DNA from: Pollutimonas sp963712655
Lineage (GTDB): Bacteria > Pseudomonadota > Gammaproteobacteria > Burkholderiales > Burkholderiaceae_B
NCBI GenBank assembly: GCA_963712655.1
Contig: CAVQIT010000004.1
Coordinates: 62,001 to 126,000 of the forward strand
Length of the DNA: 64,000 nt
Direction: 5' to 3'
The translations under genes were made by a program, and so were the position numbers. Below are positions 32,982-41,635 of the stretch, piece after piece. The notes under the pieces are model-generated. The model was not told the DNA's origin and ran no database searches. It worked only from the letters and a program-made list of their open reading frames with translations. Position 1 is the first letter of the stretch; each line of letters opens with the position of its first letter.

Positions 32982-34819
32982 GCACGCACAATCCATCAGG
33001 CGTCATCGGGCGCCGGCAACTTCCCGAGCTGGCCGTGGGCATCTGCCTGCTGGCCGCGCCATTTGTCCTGCCTTATCTTGGCATGAGCCCCGATTTGCTG
33101 ACACGCATCCTGATCTGGGGCTTGTTCGGCCTGGGCTTTGATCTGTTGTTCGGCTATACCGGCCTGCTGTCCTTCGGCCAGGCGGCATTCTACGGAACCG
33201 GCGGTTTTGTGGCGGCTTATCTGCTGACTTCCGGCATCGTGCCGCATATGCTGCTGGCATTGCTGATCGGCACCATCGTGGCGGCGTTTGCGGGGCTGAT
33301 CATCGGCTATCTGACTCTGCGCCGCACGGGCATTTATTTTGCAATGAGTACGCTGGCCTTTGGCGAGATGTTCTATTTTTTGCAGAACTCCTCGTTCAAG
33401 CGGTATACGGGCGGCGAGAACGGGATCGCCGGGGTGCCGCCGCCGACCATCGACCTGGGCTTTACAACGCTGCATATTTCCAGCGGCTGGCCCATGTACT
33501 GGTTCGTGGCGCTGTTCTTTTTCGTCGGTTATCTGATTGCCCGCCGCATTGTCCGTTCTCCCTTTGGCGCGGTGCTCAAGGCCATACGCGGCAATCCCAA
33601 GCGCGCCATGGCCTTGGGGCACGCAATACAAAACTACAAGCTGACGGTCTTTGTGATTGCCGCCGCATACGGCGGTCTGGCGGGCGGCCTGCTGGGGGTA
33701 TTCCAAGCCTATATGCCGCCCGATGCCTTTGCCCTGGACACCTCATCGCAATTGGTTATCCAGACCGTCATGGGCGGGGCGGGAACGCTGCTGGGGCCGC
33801 TGTTCGGCGCCACTATCTGGCTTTATCTGTACGAAGGGCTGCAGCAGGTGGCCAATATCGGCGCTTATTGGAAGCTGATACTCGGCATCGTATTCGTCGT
33901 GCTGGTGACGGTGTTTCGCCATGGCGTGGCGGGCGGGGTGCTGGATTACGTCAAGCGCCGCCGCAATACCGGCAAGCAGATAGATCCGGAGGCCGATTCC
34001 AAAGCCAGTTCGCAGCTTGATATAGTTCCGCCGATTTCGCAGGTGAGCGCAGGCGCGCCGGTGCTTGAGGCCCGGGGCATTACCAAGCAATATGGCGGCC
34101 TTACGGCGGTCAACGATGTCACCTTCGCCTTGGCCGAAGGTGAATTGCGCGGCGTCATCGGGCCTAATGGGGCCGGCAAGTCCACCTTCTTCGCGATGCT
34201 GGCCGGCGAACTGGCGACGACCAGCGGCCAAGTCTTTTTTCGCGGCCAGGAAATTACCGGTATCGGGGTAACGGCGGTGTGCCAATTGGGCATGAGCAAA
34301 AGCTACCAGATCAACCAGCTTTTCGATTCGCTCACGGTCAGGCAGAACGCCATGATTCCTGTACTGGCGCGCAGCCGGGGCAAGTTCCGCACCGATATGC
34401 TGCGTGGCCTGCATCACTCCAAAGGCCTGGATGGGCAGGTCAATGCCGCCATCGAGCTGGTGGGGCTGATGCACCAGGCCGATACCTTGGTTTCCGAACT
34501 TCCCTATGGTGAAAAGCGCCGTCTGGAAATCGGCCTTGCCCTGGCCACCGGCGCCAACGTGCTGCTGTTTGACGAACCTTTGGCAGGCCTTGGGCCGGAG
34601 GAACGCATACACGTGGTGGCGCTACTTAAATCGATACGCAAAGGCCGCAGCATGGTTATTGTCGAGCACGACATGGACGCCATGTTCGAATTGGCCGAAC
34701 GGATCACCGTACTATATGAAGGCCGCAAGCTGGCAGAAGGCACACCCGATGAAATTCGGATGGATCCCGCTGTTCAGGCAGCCTATCTCGGAGGGATGGA
34801 CGAGCATGAGTCTGCTTGA
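32978..34819 (+). CDS. LivM-LivG fusion: ABC permease plus ATPase
   Basis: 613 residues. Residues 1 to about 325 form the LivM permease ('GYTGLLSFGQAAFYGTGGFVAAYLL', 'IRGNPKRAMALGHAIQNYKLTVFVIAAAYGGLAGGLLG'). A hydrophilic linker of about 35 residues follows. Residues about 365-613 are the LivG ATPase: Walker A 'GPNGAGKST', 'SKSYQINQLFDSLTVRQN', signature 'LPYGEKRRLEIG', Walker B 'VLLFDEPLAGLG', H-loop 'IVEHDMD'. Fusion is common in this family but not universal. The last 14 bases overlap livF. Confidence 0.92.
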   Translation: MSTHNPSGVIGRRQLPELAVGICLLAAPFVLPYLGMSPDLLTRILIWGLFGLGFDLLFGYTGLLSFGQAAFYGTGGFVAAYLLTSGIVPHMLLALLIGTIVAAFAGLIIGYLTLRRTGIYFAMSTLAFGEMFYFLQNSSFKRYTGGENGIAGVPPPTIDLGFTTLHISSGWPMYWFVALFFFVGYLIARRIVRSPFGAVLKAIRGNPKRAMALGHAIQNYKLTVFVIAAAYGGLAGGLLGVFQAYMPPDAFALDTSSQLVIQTVMGGAGTLLGPLFGATIWLYLYEGLQQVANIGAYWKLILGIVFVVLVTVFRHGVAGGVLDYVKRRRNTGKQIDPEADSKASSQLDIVPPISQVSAGAPVLEARGITKQYGGLTAVNDVTFALAEGELRGVIGPNGAGKSTFFAMLAGELATTSGQVFFRGQEITGIGVTAVCQLGMSKSYQINQLFDSLTVRQNAMIPVLARSRGKFRTDMLRGLHHSKGLDGQVNAAIELVGLMHQADTLVSELPYGEKRRLEIGLALATGANVLLFDEPLAGLGPEERIHVVALLKSIRKGRSMVIVEHDMDAMFELAERITVLYEGRKLAEGTPDEIRMDPAVQAAYLGGMDEHESA

Positions 34820-35510
34820 GGTCGACAAAATCAATAGTTTCTACGGGGATTCCCACATCCTTTTCGATGTGTCCATGCGCGTGGAGGAAAACGAAGTGGT
34901 GGCCCTGCTGGGGCGCAACGGAGCGGGAAAGAGCACGACGCTCAAGTCCCTGATGGGGGTGGTGCAGCCTAAAAGCGGCATTATTCGCCACAATGGCGTC
35001 GAGGTGCAGCATCTTCCTCCGTATGAATTGGCAAAGCGCGGCATCCAGTTGGTACCCGAAGAACGGCGTATTTTCGGACAAATCACGGTCCAGGAAAACC
35101 TGCAGCTTGCCGCGATGACGGCCGAAAAGCCTCGTTCGCTCGAGTCCATTTACGAAACCTTTCCGCGCCTGGCGGAGCGCAAGCGCAACCGCGGCAAGCA
35201 GCTCTCGGGCGGTGAACAGCAAATGCTGGCCATTGCCCGGGCCATGATACGAAACGCCAATATCATTCTGTTGGACGAACCTTTCGAGGGCCTGGCTCCG
35301 CTGATCGTGCGCGACCTGATCGAGGTTTGCCGCGATCTTGCGGCAAGCGGGCATACCGTTGTCATCGTCGAGCAGAATGTGCGCGCCGCCTTGTCCCTGG
35401 CCAATCGCTGCTACATCATCAATAACGGCCACATGGTTTACGAGGGGACGCCCGCCCAATTGCACGACGACAATACCGTTATCGAGAAGTATCTGGGGGT
35501 CAAGGTCTGA
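34806..35510 (+). CDS. livF: LivF-type ABC ATPase
   Basis: 234 residues; its ATG 34806 lies inside the livMG 3' end. Walker A 'GRNGAGKST', 'GIQLVPEERRIFGQITVQENL', signature 'LSGGEQQMLAIARAMI', Walker B 'IILLDEPFEGLAPLIV', H-loop 'IVEQNV'. Standard LivF, forming a heterodimer with the LivG half encoded upstream. Last gene of the transporter operon. Confidence 0.95.
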   Translation: MSLLEVDKINSFYGDSHILFDVSMRVEENEVVALLGRNGAGKSTTLKSLMGVVQPKSGIIRHNGVEVQHLPPYELAKRGIQLVPEERRIFGQITVQENLQLAAMTAEKPRSLESIYETFPRLAERKRNRGKQLSGGEQQMLAIARAMIRNANIILLDEPFEGLAPLIVRDLIEVCRDLAASGHTVVIVEQNVRAALSLANRCYIINNGHMVYEGTPAQLHDDNTVIEKYLGVKV

Positions 35511-35589
35511 TGGTTGCGCTGGCAGGACAGTGAAAACCAATTGCGCCTACTACTCCTGAACCTATTGCAGAAGTATCATTACGGTTGTG

Positions 35590-35672
35590 CTTGCGGCTTT
35601 GATTGACGCCGCAAGCGGAGGTTCAGGCCATTCCTGATGGCATGCCGCGCAAGACTCTCAATCTTGCGCGGC
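35590..35672. other. Two strong hairpins between livF and ribA
   Basis: GCTTGCGGC/GCCGCAAGC (about 35591-35619) and GCCGCGCAAGA/TCTTGCGCGGC (about 35643-35671). There is no T tract directly after either, so they may be rho-dependent or REP-like structures. The sequence lacks FMN-riboswitch motifs. Confidence 0.4.
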
Positions 35673-35724
35673 GCCGCCATCGAAGAATGTTAACCTCCCG
35701 TTTCTTTCTGTTTTGAGGTTATTT

Positions 35725-36399
35725 ATGCAGCCCTTGCATGGCAATGATGCCGGCGTATTGGACAACGAAAAATCAGGTATCCAGCCAACCGGGTCTGCCG
35801 ATCAGCAACTGGATTACATCACATCCAGCAAGCTTCCCACTCCGTGGGCAACGTTCGGCATCCACGTTTTTGTCGAAGCCGCCACGGGTAAAGAACACCT
35901 GATGCTTACCTTGGGCGACGTCGGCGACGGCAAGCCGGTGCTGGCGCGCGTGCATTCGGAATGCCTTACCGGCGATGCCTTGTTCAGCCAGCGTTGCGAT
36001 TGCGGCGCCCAGCTTGAGACAGCGCTTAAGGCCATAGCCGAAGAAGGGCGCGGCGCGTTGCTGTATATGCGCCAGGAAGGGCGCGGGATAGGCTTGGTGA
36101 ACAAGATACGGGCTTATCAATTGCAGGACGCGGGCGCGGATACGGTCGAAGCGAACGAGCAGTTGGGGTTTCCGGCCGACATGCGCCGATACGATTTGTG
36201 CAAGCCCATGCTCGATCATTTCGGGATTGTGGCGCTGCGTCTCATGACGAACAACCCGCGCAAGGTGAATACGCTTGAAGGCCTGGGCGTGCGCGTGGTT
36301 GAACGGATTCCCATTCAGGTGAACCGCAATCCGTTCAATGAAAACTACCTAAGCACCAAGGCAGCCAAGCTTGGGCATTTTCTGAAAAAGCATTTGTAG
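35725..36399 (+). CDS. ribA: GTP cyclohydrolase II (riboflavin biosynthesis)
   Basis: 224 residues, ATG 35725. Zn-binding 'CLTGDALFSQRCDCGAQL' with three cysteines, GTP-binding 'LLYMRQEGRGIGLVNKIRAYQLQD', and catalytic region 'DTVEANEQLGFPADMRRYDLCKPMLDHFGIVALRLMTNNPRKVNTLEGLGVRVVERIP'. It converts GTP to 2,5-diamino-6-ribosylamino-4-pyrimidinone phosphate plus formate. Stands alone, as often in betaproteobacteria. Confidence 0.96.
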   Translation: MQPLHGNDAGVLDNEKSGIQPTGSADQQLDYITSSKLPTPWATFGIHVFVEAATGKEHLMLTLGDVGDGKPVLARVHSECLTGDALFSQRCDCGAQLETALKAIAEEGRGALLYMRQEGRGIGLVNKIRAYQLQDAGADTVEANEQLGFPADMRRYDLCKPMLDHFGIVALRLMTNNPRKVNTLEGLGVRVVERIPIQVNRNPFNENYLSTKAAKLGHFLKKHL

Positions 36400-36475
36400 G
36401 CCGCACAAGCGCCAAGGGCACGCAAACCGGCGGTATTCAATAGGCATTGAACGCCGTCGCTACGGGCTTGCGGAA

Positions 36476-37864
36476 CTAAATATCGGACATGAAGCGCATT
36501 CTGAAGCGCCGGCCCTTGATATTTCCATTGCTCAGCTTGGCGTAGGCTTCTTTCGCGATGCTTCTGTCCAAGGCAACAAAGCTGACGAACTCCAGGATGT
36601 TGATCTTGCCGATTTGTTCGGCGGCAAAACCGGCATCTTTGGTCAGCGCTCCCAGCAAGTCCCCAGGCCGCAGCTTGTCTTTTTTTCCACCTTGAACGCA
36701 AAGCGTGATCATGGGCGGATGCAAGCGGCCGCCCGGCGCGGGTTTGAGGTTTGCGGGATTCGACCAGACAATGGGCTGGCCTTGGTATTTCTCGATCTGG
36801 TTCGCCCAGCGCATTTCGTCGGGAGAGCACAGGCTTAGCGCCAATCCCTTGGCCTGGGCTCGCCCTGTGCGGCCGATGCGGTGAATGTGGACTTCGGCGT
36901 CGGGCGTTACGTCGACATTGATGACGGCATCTAGAGTCTGGATATCCAGGCCTCTTGCGGCCACATCGGTGGCGACCAGCACCGAGCAGCTTCGATTGGA
37001 GAATTGCACCAGCACATCTTCGCGCTCGCGCTGTTCGAGGTCGCCATGCAGCGCCAGGGCGCTGAAACCGCGAGACTCCAGATATTGGGTCAATTCGCGG
37101 CATTGCGCCTTGGTGTTGCAAAATGCCAGCGTGGAAACCGGCCTGAAGTGTTCCAGCAACTGTCCCACTACGGCAAGACGGCGATCGGGCTCTATTTCGT
37201 AGAAAATCTGTTCGATCTGGCTTGCATCGTGGACCGACTCTACCTTGACTTCGGCCGGCTTCTTCAGGAAGCGGGCGCTGGCCTTGCGGATATCGTCCGC
37301 ATAGGTGGCGGAGAACAGCAAGGTCTGGCGCTGGGCAGGACAGGCGCCGACAATATGGGTAACGTCGTCGTAAAAGCCCATGTCCAGCATGCGATCGGCT
37401 TCGTCCAGCACCAGGGTGCGGATGCCGGATAAATCCACCGTGCCGCGGTCGATATGATCCATCAGCCTGCCCGGCGTGGCCACGACGACATGTGCGCCGA
37501 ACTTGAGCGATTCGACTTGCGGGCGTATGGGCGTACCGCCGCACAGCGTCAGTATCTTGGTGTTGCCCAGCGCCCGGGCCAGGCGGCGCAGTTCGTTGGC
37601 CACCTGTTCAGCCAATTCGCGGGTTGGGCACAGCACCAGGGCCTGCGTGGACGATACGGCAACATTCAGGGCATGAACGATGCCAAGTCCGAACGCCGCG
37701 GTTTTGCCGCTGCCGGTTTTGGCCTGCGCGATCAGGTCGCGGCCTTCCACGATCAGCGGCAGGCTTTGCGCCTGGATAGGCGTCATGGCCTGGTAACCGA
37801 GGTTATCAAGATTATCGAGTATGGCGCGCGCGAGCGGCAGGTGGGAAAAAGATAGGGGGGTCAC
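36476..37864 (-). CDS. dbpA: DEAD-box ATP-dependent RNA helicase DbpA
   Basis: 462 residues from GTG 37864 ('VTPLSFSHLPLARAILDNLDNLGYQAMTPIQAQSLP'), the usual DbpA length; longer frames upstream add an unlikely basic leader. Motif I 'AKTGSGKTAAF', Ib 'TPGRL', II 'LDEADRMLDMGF', III 'SAT', V 'ATDVAARGLD', VI 'HRIGRTGRA', and a C-terminal DbpA RNA-binding domain 'KKDKLRPGDLLGALTKDAGFAAEQIGKINILEFVSFVAL'. It targets 23S rRNA hairpin 92 in 50S assembly. Confidence 0.95.
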   Translation of the reverse strand: MTPLSFSHLPLARAILDNLDNLGYQAMTPIQAQSLPLIVEGRDLIAQAKTGSGKTAAFGLGIVHALNVAVSSTQALVLCPTRELAEQVANELRRLARALGNTKILTLCGGTPIRPQVESLKFGAHVVVATPGRLMDHIDRGTVDLSGIRTLVLDEADRMLDMGFYDDVTHIVGACPAQRQTLLFSATYADDIRKASARFLKKPAEVKVESVHDASQIEQIFYEIEPDRRLAVVGQLLEHFRPVSTLAFCNTKAQCRELTQYLESRGFSALALHGDLEQREREDVLVQFSNRSCSVLVATDVAARGLDIQTLDAVINVDVTPDAEVHIHRIGRTGRAQAKGLALSLCSPDEMRWANQIEKYQGQPIVWSNPANLKPAPGGRLHPPMITLCVQGGKKDKLRPGDLLGALTKDAGFAAEQIGKINILEFVSFVALDRSIAKEAYAKLSNGNIKGRRFRMRFMSDI

Positions 37865-37949
37865 AATGGGCAGGCATAACAGTCCGTCTGGCCCAGGACC
37901 AGGATTGGTTTTGGGTCGATGCGGAAGGCCTGATTGTAGCCCCTGATTG

Positions 37950-37978
37950 AAAAACGCCCGCCGGCATTGCGGCGGGCG
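37950..37978 (-). terminator. Rho-independent terminator after azoR
   Basis: Stem CGCCCGCC (37955-37962)/GGCGGGCG (37971-37978) with T5 on the minus strand (37950-37954). 13 bases downstream of the azoR stop. Confidence 0.75.
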
Positions 37979-37991
37979 AATCGGGCCGGCC

Positions 37992-38642
37992 TTACGCCAG
38001 CGCTTCGGCTTCCGCCGGCTCAAACGATGCGGCGGTCAGAACTTTGATGGACTCATCGGCTGCCTGGAGGGCCAGCGCGCTTTGTTCGGCGCCCATGGCC
38101 AGGCCTTCGGCCCGCACGATGCGCAGATCGGTAATGCCAAAAAAGCCGAATATGGTTTGCAGATAGCTTTCTTGGTGTTCCAGGGCCTGGCCCGCCTCGC
38201 TGGTCGAGTAAACGCCGCCTCGGCTAAGCGCGGCGATCACGGTTTTGCCTGTTGCCAGGCCTTGCGGGCCGGCGGCTGTATAGCTGAAGGTACGGCCTGG
38301 CTGGGCAAGGCGGTCTATCCATGCTTTGAGTTGGCTGGGAATCGAAAAATTGTACAAAGGCGCGCCTACGACAACGACATCGGCTGCCAGGAATTGCGCG
38401 ACCAGCGCTTCGGATAAGGCATTTTCCTGCCGTTGCACGTCGGTCAAGGCTGTGTCCGAGGGCGGCAGGCGGAAACCCAGCGAGTCGCTGGAAAAATGCG
38501 TGGGCGTATCCGCGGCCAGATCCAGGTATTCAACCTGGGTGCCGGGATGCTGGGCTATCCATTGCGAAACGATGTCTTTGGTGAGCTTGCGCGAAATAGA
38601 ATTGGCGCCGTTGATGCTTGAGTCGATGTGCAGCAGTTTCAT
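37992..38642 (-). CDS. azoR: FMN-dependent NADH:quinone oxidoreductase / azoreductase
   Basis: 216 residues, ATG 38642 after GGAGAAA. Flavodoxin-like fold: 'LLHIDSSINGANSISRKLTKDIVSQWI', 'DVVVVGAPLYNFSIPSQLKAWIDRLAQPGRTFSYT', 'IAALSRGGVYS', 'ESYLQTIFGFFGITDLRIVRAEGLAMG', all AzoR landmarks. Divergent from the LysR gene at 38758, which is its probable activator. Quinone and azo reduction, linked to electrophile stress. Confidence 0.94.
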   Translation of the reverse strand: MKLLHIDSSINGANSISRKLTKDIVSQWIAQHPGTQVEYLDLAADTPTHFSSDSLGFRLPPSDTALTDVQRQENALSEALVAQFLAADVVVVGAPLYNFSIPSQLKAWIDRLAQPGRTFSYTAAGPQGLATGKTVIAALSRGGVYSTSEAGQALEHQESYLQTIFGFFGITDLRIVRAEGLAMGAEQSALALQAADESIKVLTAASFEPAEAEALA

Positions 38643-38757
38643 GGTTTCTCCGGTCTGTTTACAACAAGAATTTGTATGTAGGTATTGTGCATTAGTGCTT
38701 AATTGTTGATAAGTCGGCAAAAACGCGATAGATTGTCCTGAATTTGATGCGAATGGG

Positions 38758-39675
38758 ATGGCGATGCAAGACTTGAACGATATGTTGTATTTTGCTGAGG
38801 TGGTCAACCAGGGCAGCTTTGCCGCCGCCGGGCGGCTTCTGGGTCTGCCCAAATCGCGTTTATCGCGCCGCGTGGCAAGGCTGGAAGCGCAGTTGGGTGT
38901 CCGGCTGCTTCAACGCACCACGCGCAAGTTATCCCTGACCACGGCGGGCGAGCTGTATTACCGTCATTGTTCAGCCATGCGCGACGAGGCCGAGGCGGCC
39001 GCGGCGGTAGTTGCCCAAGTACAGACCGAGCCGCGCGGCATTGTCAAGGTGGTATGTCCGGTAACGCTTGCGCAATATGTGCTGGGTCCTCTCTTGCCGG
39101 ATTATGTATCGCGCTACCCGGCCGTGCAGATACACATGCAAGTCAGCAATCGCGTGGTGGATTTGGTCGAGGAGGGTGTCGATATCGCCTTGCGCGTACG
39201 CTCGTCGGTGGCCGATAGCGGCAGCGCGGTCGTCAAGCATTTGGGCCTGACACACGCTTGCCTGGTGGCCAGCCCCGGGCAGCTTGAACGCCAGGGCCTG
39301 CCCGCCGATCCCAGTGATTTGACGTTGCTGGATTCCGTGGCAATGTCAGTCAACGACGGGCGCGCATTGTGGCATCTGTTCGGCCCGCATGGCGCCCAGT
39401 ACACCGTGACGCACAGGCCCCGCTTTGTCGCCGACGATCTGCTTACGCTTAAATTCGCGGTGCTCGGAGGAACAGGCATGGGTGTGCTGCCCGATTATAT
39501 GTGCCGCGATGAAATCGCCGATGGCAGGCTGGTGCATGTGTTGCCCCAGTGGGCGCTCCAGCCGGGCATTGTGCATGCGGTGTTCGCATCGCGCCGGGGA
39601 TTGGTGCCGGCGCTGCGGTCATTCCTGGATTTCCTGGGCGAACGGATGTCGGACACGAAATTTGATCCGATGTAG
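38758..39675 (+). CDS. LysR-family regulator, divergent from azoR
   Basis: 305 residues (or start at ATG 38764). HTH 'LNDMLYFAEVVNQGSFAAAGRLLGLPKSRLSRRVARLEAQLGVRLLQRTTRKLSLTTAGELYY', followed by the LysR substrate domain with 'GLPADPSDLTLLDS' and 'GGTGMGVLPDYMCRDEIADGRLVHVLPQW'. The 115-bp divergent region with azoR is the usual arrangement for autoregulated activation by quinones or other electrophiles; effector not deducible. Confidence 0.93.
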   Translation: MAMQDLNDMLYFAEVVNQGSFAAAGRLLGLPKSRLSRRVARLEAQLGVRLLQRTTRKLSLTTAGELYYRHCSAMRDEAEAAAAVVAQVQTEPRGIVKVVCPVTLAQYVLGPLLPDYVSRYPAVQIHMQVSNRVVDLVEEGVDIALRVRSSVADSGSAVVKHLGLTHACLVASPGQLERQGLPADPSDLTLLDSVAMSVNDGRALWHLFGPHGAQYTVTHRPRFVADDLLTLKFAVLGGTGMGVLPDYMCRDEIADGRLVHVLPQWALQPGIVHAVFASRRGLVPALRSFLDFLGERMSDTKFDPM

Positions 39676-39755
39676 ATGATGGACCAGTTTCCGGCTTCAC
39701 ACGGCATTTGTATTCGGCTTGGCGGCTGCGAGCCTTTGCTTGGGGCCGCCATGCA

Positions 39756-40934
39756 TCAGGGCAATTGCGCCACACCCTTGTTAAACCATTCCTGGGCTCG
39801 AGCGGCGTTGTAGGGTACGCCATGCGTGCCGTCGATATACAGCGCTCCGGCCGCGAATTGCGCCATCGCATTGCCGCTGGCGGCGGATTTCTCCAGCCAG
39901 GGCAGCGCTTGATCGACGTCGCCGCTCACGAACAGTGCTTGCGTGTATAGTGCGCGGCCAAGCGCCAGTTGCGCCGCGGCATCACCCGCTTCGGCAGCTT
40001 GCTTTACCGATGCCGATACGGGGGGCAGTTGCGCCTCCGCGCTGGCGCTTCCACCAATAGGCACGCTTGCGCCCAGCCGCGTGCCTTCGTTGAGCACCAG
40101 CCGGCCAAGGGCCACCTGCGCTCCAAAATGACCTTGCTTGGCCGAGGCCGTGATCCACTTGCGTCCCTCTGCCAGGTCTGTTTCCGTTCCAATTCCATTC
40201 ACGAACATCAAGCCCAATTGCGCTTTGGCCTGGGCGTTATCCAGTGCAACGCCGCGCCGTATCAGCGCCATGGCCTGCGTCGCATCTTTCGGCACGCCAT
40301 CTCCGTTCAAATACATGCTCGACAAGAGGATGAGGCCATCGGGATGGTCCTGGGCGGCAGATTTTTCCGCCCATTGCTTCGCCAAGGCCTCATTGCGCGG
40401 CACTCCCGTCTGACCCAGATATATCTTTGCCAGCATGGCTTGAGCGTGGCCATTGCCGCGCTGGGCAAATGGAGTGAGCAACTCCAGCGCATGCGCGTAT
40501 TCGCCGCGCTCGAATTCCGAATCCGCGTATTCCAGGGCATCGGCGTCGATGGCGGCGGCGGGCCGGAGTTCAAGCACGGGAGCAGGTGCGGGCAAGAGTG
40601 CTTTTACGACAAGGCCGAGCACGCATGCCGCCGCAACGAACGCAATGAAAAATCCGATAGGCAGGATTGCTGAACGGAAAGTTATCGGCCCTGCTTGAGA
40701 ACCCTGCGGCGCCACCTGCGGCGGTCCCGGCTGGCGTCGCGGGGCGCATGCGTAACCAATGGACCCCGCCAGTAGCGGCACCAGGCTAAGCAGGGCTAAG
40801 GTAATGGCTGCGGCGCCGTTGTGCGTGATTATCATGAAGGCCGCTGCAAACAGGCAGAGCGCGTTAATGAGAAAAGCAACAACGACCCATTTTGGCGGGA
40901 TTTTCGGCGGTTTTTTGGGTTTGCCTTGAGTCAT
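39756..40934 (-). CDS. Sel1-repeat membrane protein
   Basis: 392 residues. The cytosolic basic tail 'MTQGKPKKPPKIPPKW' is followed by three hydrophobic segments ('VVVAFLINALCLFAAAFMII', 'AAITLALLSLVPLLAGSIGYA', 'AILPIGFFIAFVAAACVLGLVVKALL'). A C-terminal solenoid of Sel1 repeats comes next ('GNGHAQAMLAKIYLGQTGVPRNEALAKQWAEKSA', 'PDGLILLSSMYLNGDGVPKDATQAMALIRRG', 'AQAKAQLGLMFVNGIGTETDLAEGRKWI', and others). Probably displays the repeats on one membrane face. Function unknown. Confidence 0.85.
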   Translation of the reverse strand: MTQGKPKKPPKIPPKWVVVAFLINALCLFAAAFMIITHNGAAAITLALLSLVPLLAGSIGYACAPRRQPGPPQVAPQGSQAGPITFRSAILPIGFFIAFVAAACVLGLVVKALLPAPAPVLELRPAAAIDADALEYADSEFERGEYAHALELLTPFAQRGNGHAQAMLAKIYLGQTGVPRNEALAKQWAEKSAAQDHPDGLILLSSMYLNGDGVPKDATQAMALIRRGVALDNAQAKAQLGLMFVNGIGTETDLAEGRKWITASAKQGHFGAQVALGRLVLNEGTRLGASVPIGGSASAEAQLPPVSASVKQAAEAGDAAAQLALGRALYTQALFVSGDVDQALPWLEKSAASGNAMAQFAAGALYIDGTHGVPYNAARAQEWFNKGVAQLP

Positions 40935-41159
40935 GAAGATGCTGTTTCCTGGATGAGATCTATGGTCGTCTGCGGCATACGAGCGGTCAGGCCGATCGAC
41001 CGGGAAGGTAGCTGCGCGTCTTGACGCGGAATGGCTTGATCATCGTTCCTTGGCCGTACGGCACAGCCATTTTATCCGGGATAGCGCAATGATGAGTTGT
41101 TCCGTACTGAGCGCCGGGGCTGGGTCTTCATTAAATGGCCCGGGCAGGTGCGGATGCGG

Positions 41160-41165
41160 TACAAT
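41160..41165 (+). promoter_or_regulatory. -10 box of the tmRNA gene
   Basis: TACAAT, nine bases before the mature tmRNA 5' end (41175). No convincing -35 hexamer is seen at the usual distance. Confidence 0.45.
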
Positions 41166-41174
41166 GGCAGTTCT

Positions 41175-41540
41175 GGGGTCGATCCGGCTTCGACGTGGGT
41201 CGCGAAACAGAGCAGGGCATGCCGAGCACCAGTCAGCTCGTAAATCCACTGGAACACTACAAACGCCAACGACGAGCGTTTCGCTTTAGCCGCTTAATGC
41301 GGTAAGCCGCTGCACTAATTTGTCTTTGGGTTAGGTAGGGTAAAACCTACAGCAGCGTCATTTACAAAGAATCGGGTCTTGCTGGGTCACTCAGCCTGGT
41401 CTTAAATTAATGTGAATCGCCGAGGAAGGGCCTGTCGGTTGGCATGATCCAAGGTTAAAACTTAAAGTGAACCGAATAAGCATGTAGAACTGCCTGCAGA
41501 GGGCTTGCGGACGGGGGTTCAATTCCCCCCGACTCCACCA
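41175..41540 (+). ncRNA. ssrA: tmRNA (ssrA), tag ANDERFALAA
   Basis: 366 nt from GGGGTCG to CCACCA; the acceptor stem GGGGTCG/CGACTCC with a T-arm (GGTTCAATTCCC) forms the alanyl tRNA-like end. The tag frame begins at the resume codon GCC 41265 and reads ANDERFALAA, stop TAA at 41295-41297. The ALAA end is the protease-recognition signal. Rescues stalled ribosomes with SmpB. Its 3' 27 bases are part of the direct repeat that bounds the island on its right. Confidence 0.97.
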
Positions 41541-41604
41541 GACAAACCCACGCTGCGCTATGTAGCACTAGACGGGGCCAGATGAAAATCTGGCCCTTTT
41601 TAGT
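41514..41604. repeat. Left copy of ssrA-end direct repeat (att)
   Basis: Runs from the T-arm of tmRNA through the terminator; identical to 46031-46121 except for G/A and T/C changes. Includes the 27 bases of the functional ssrA 3' end. Confidence 0.85.
41576..41602 (+). terminator. tmRNA rho-independent terminator
   Basis: GGGCCAGA-TGAAAA-TCTGGCCC followed by five T. A copy with one stem mismatch sits at 46093-46119 inside the right repeat. Confidence 0.85.
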
Positions 41605-41635
41605 GCCTGATGGTGTAGTGATTCACACGGGATTC

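Noticed and set aside
35673..35724. FMN riboswitch upstream of ribA
   Set aside because: The conserved RFN-element motifs are not present; only two simple hairpins are seen.
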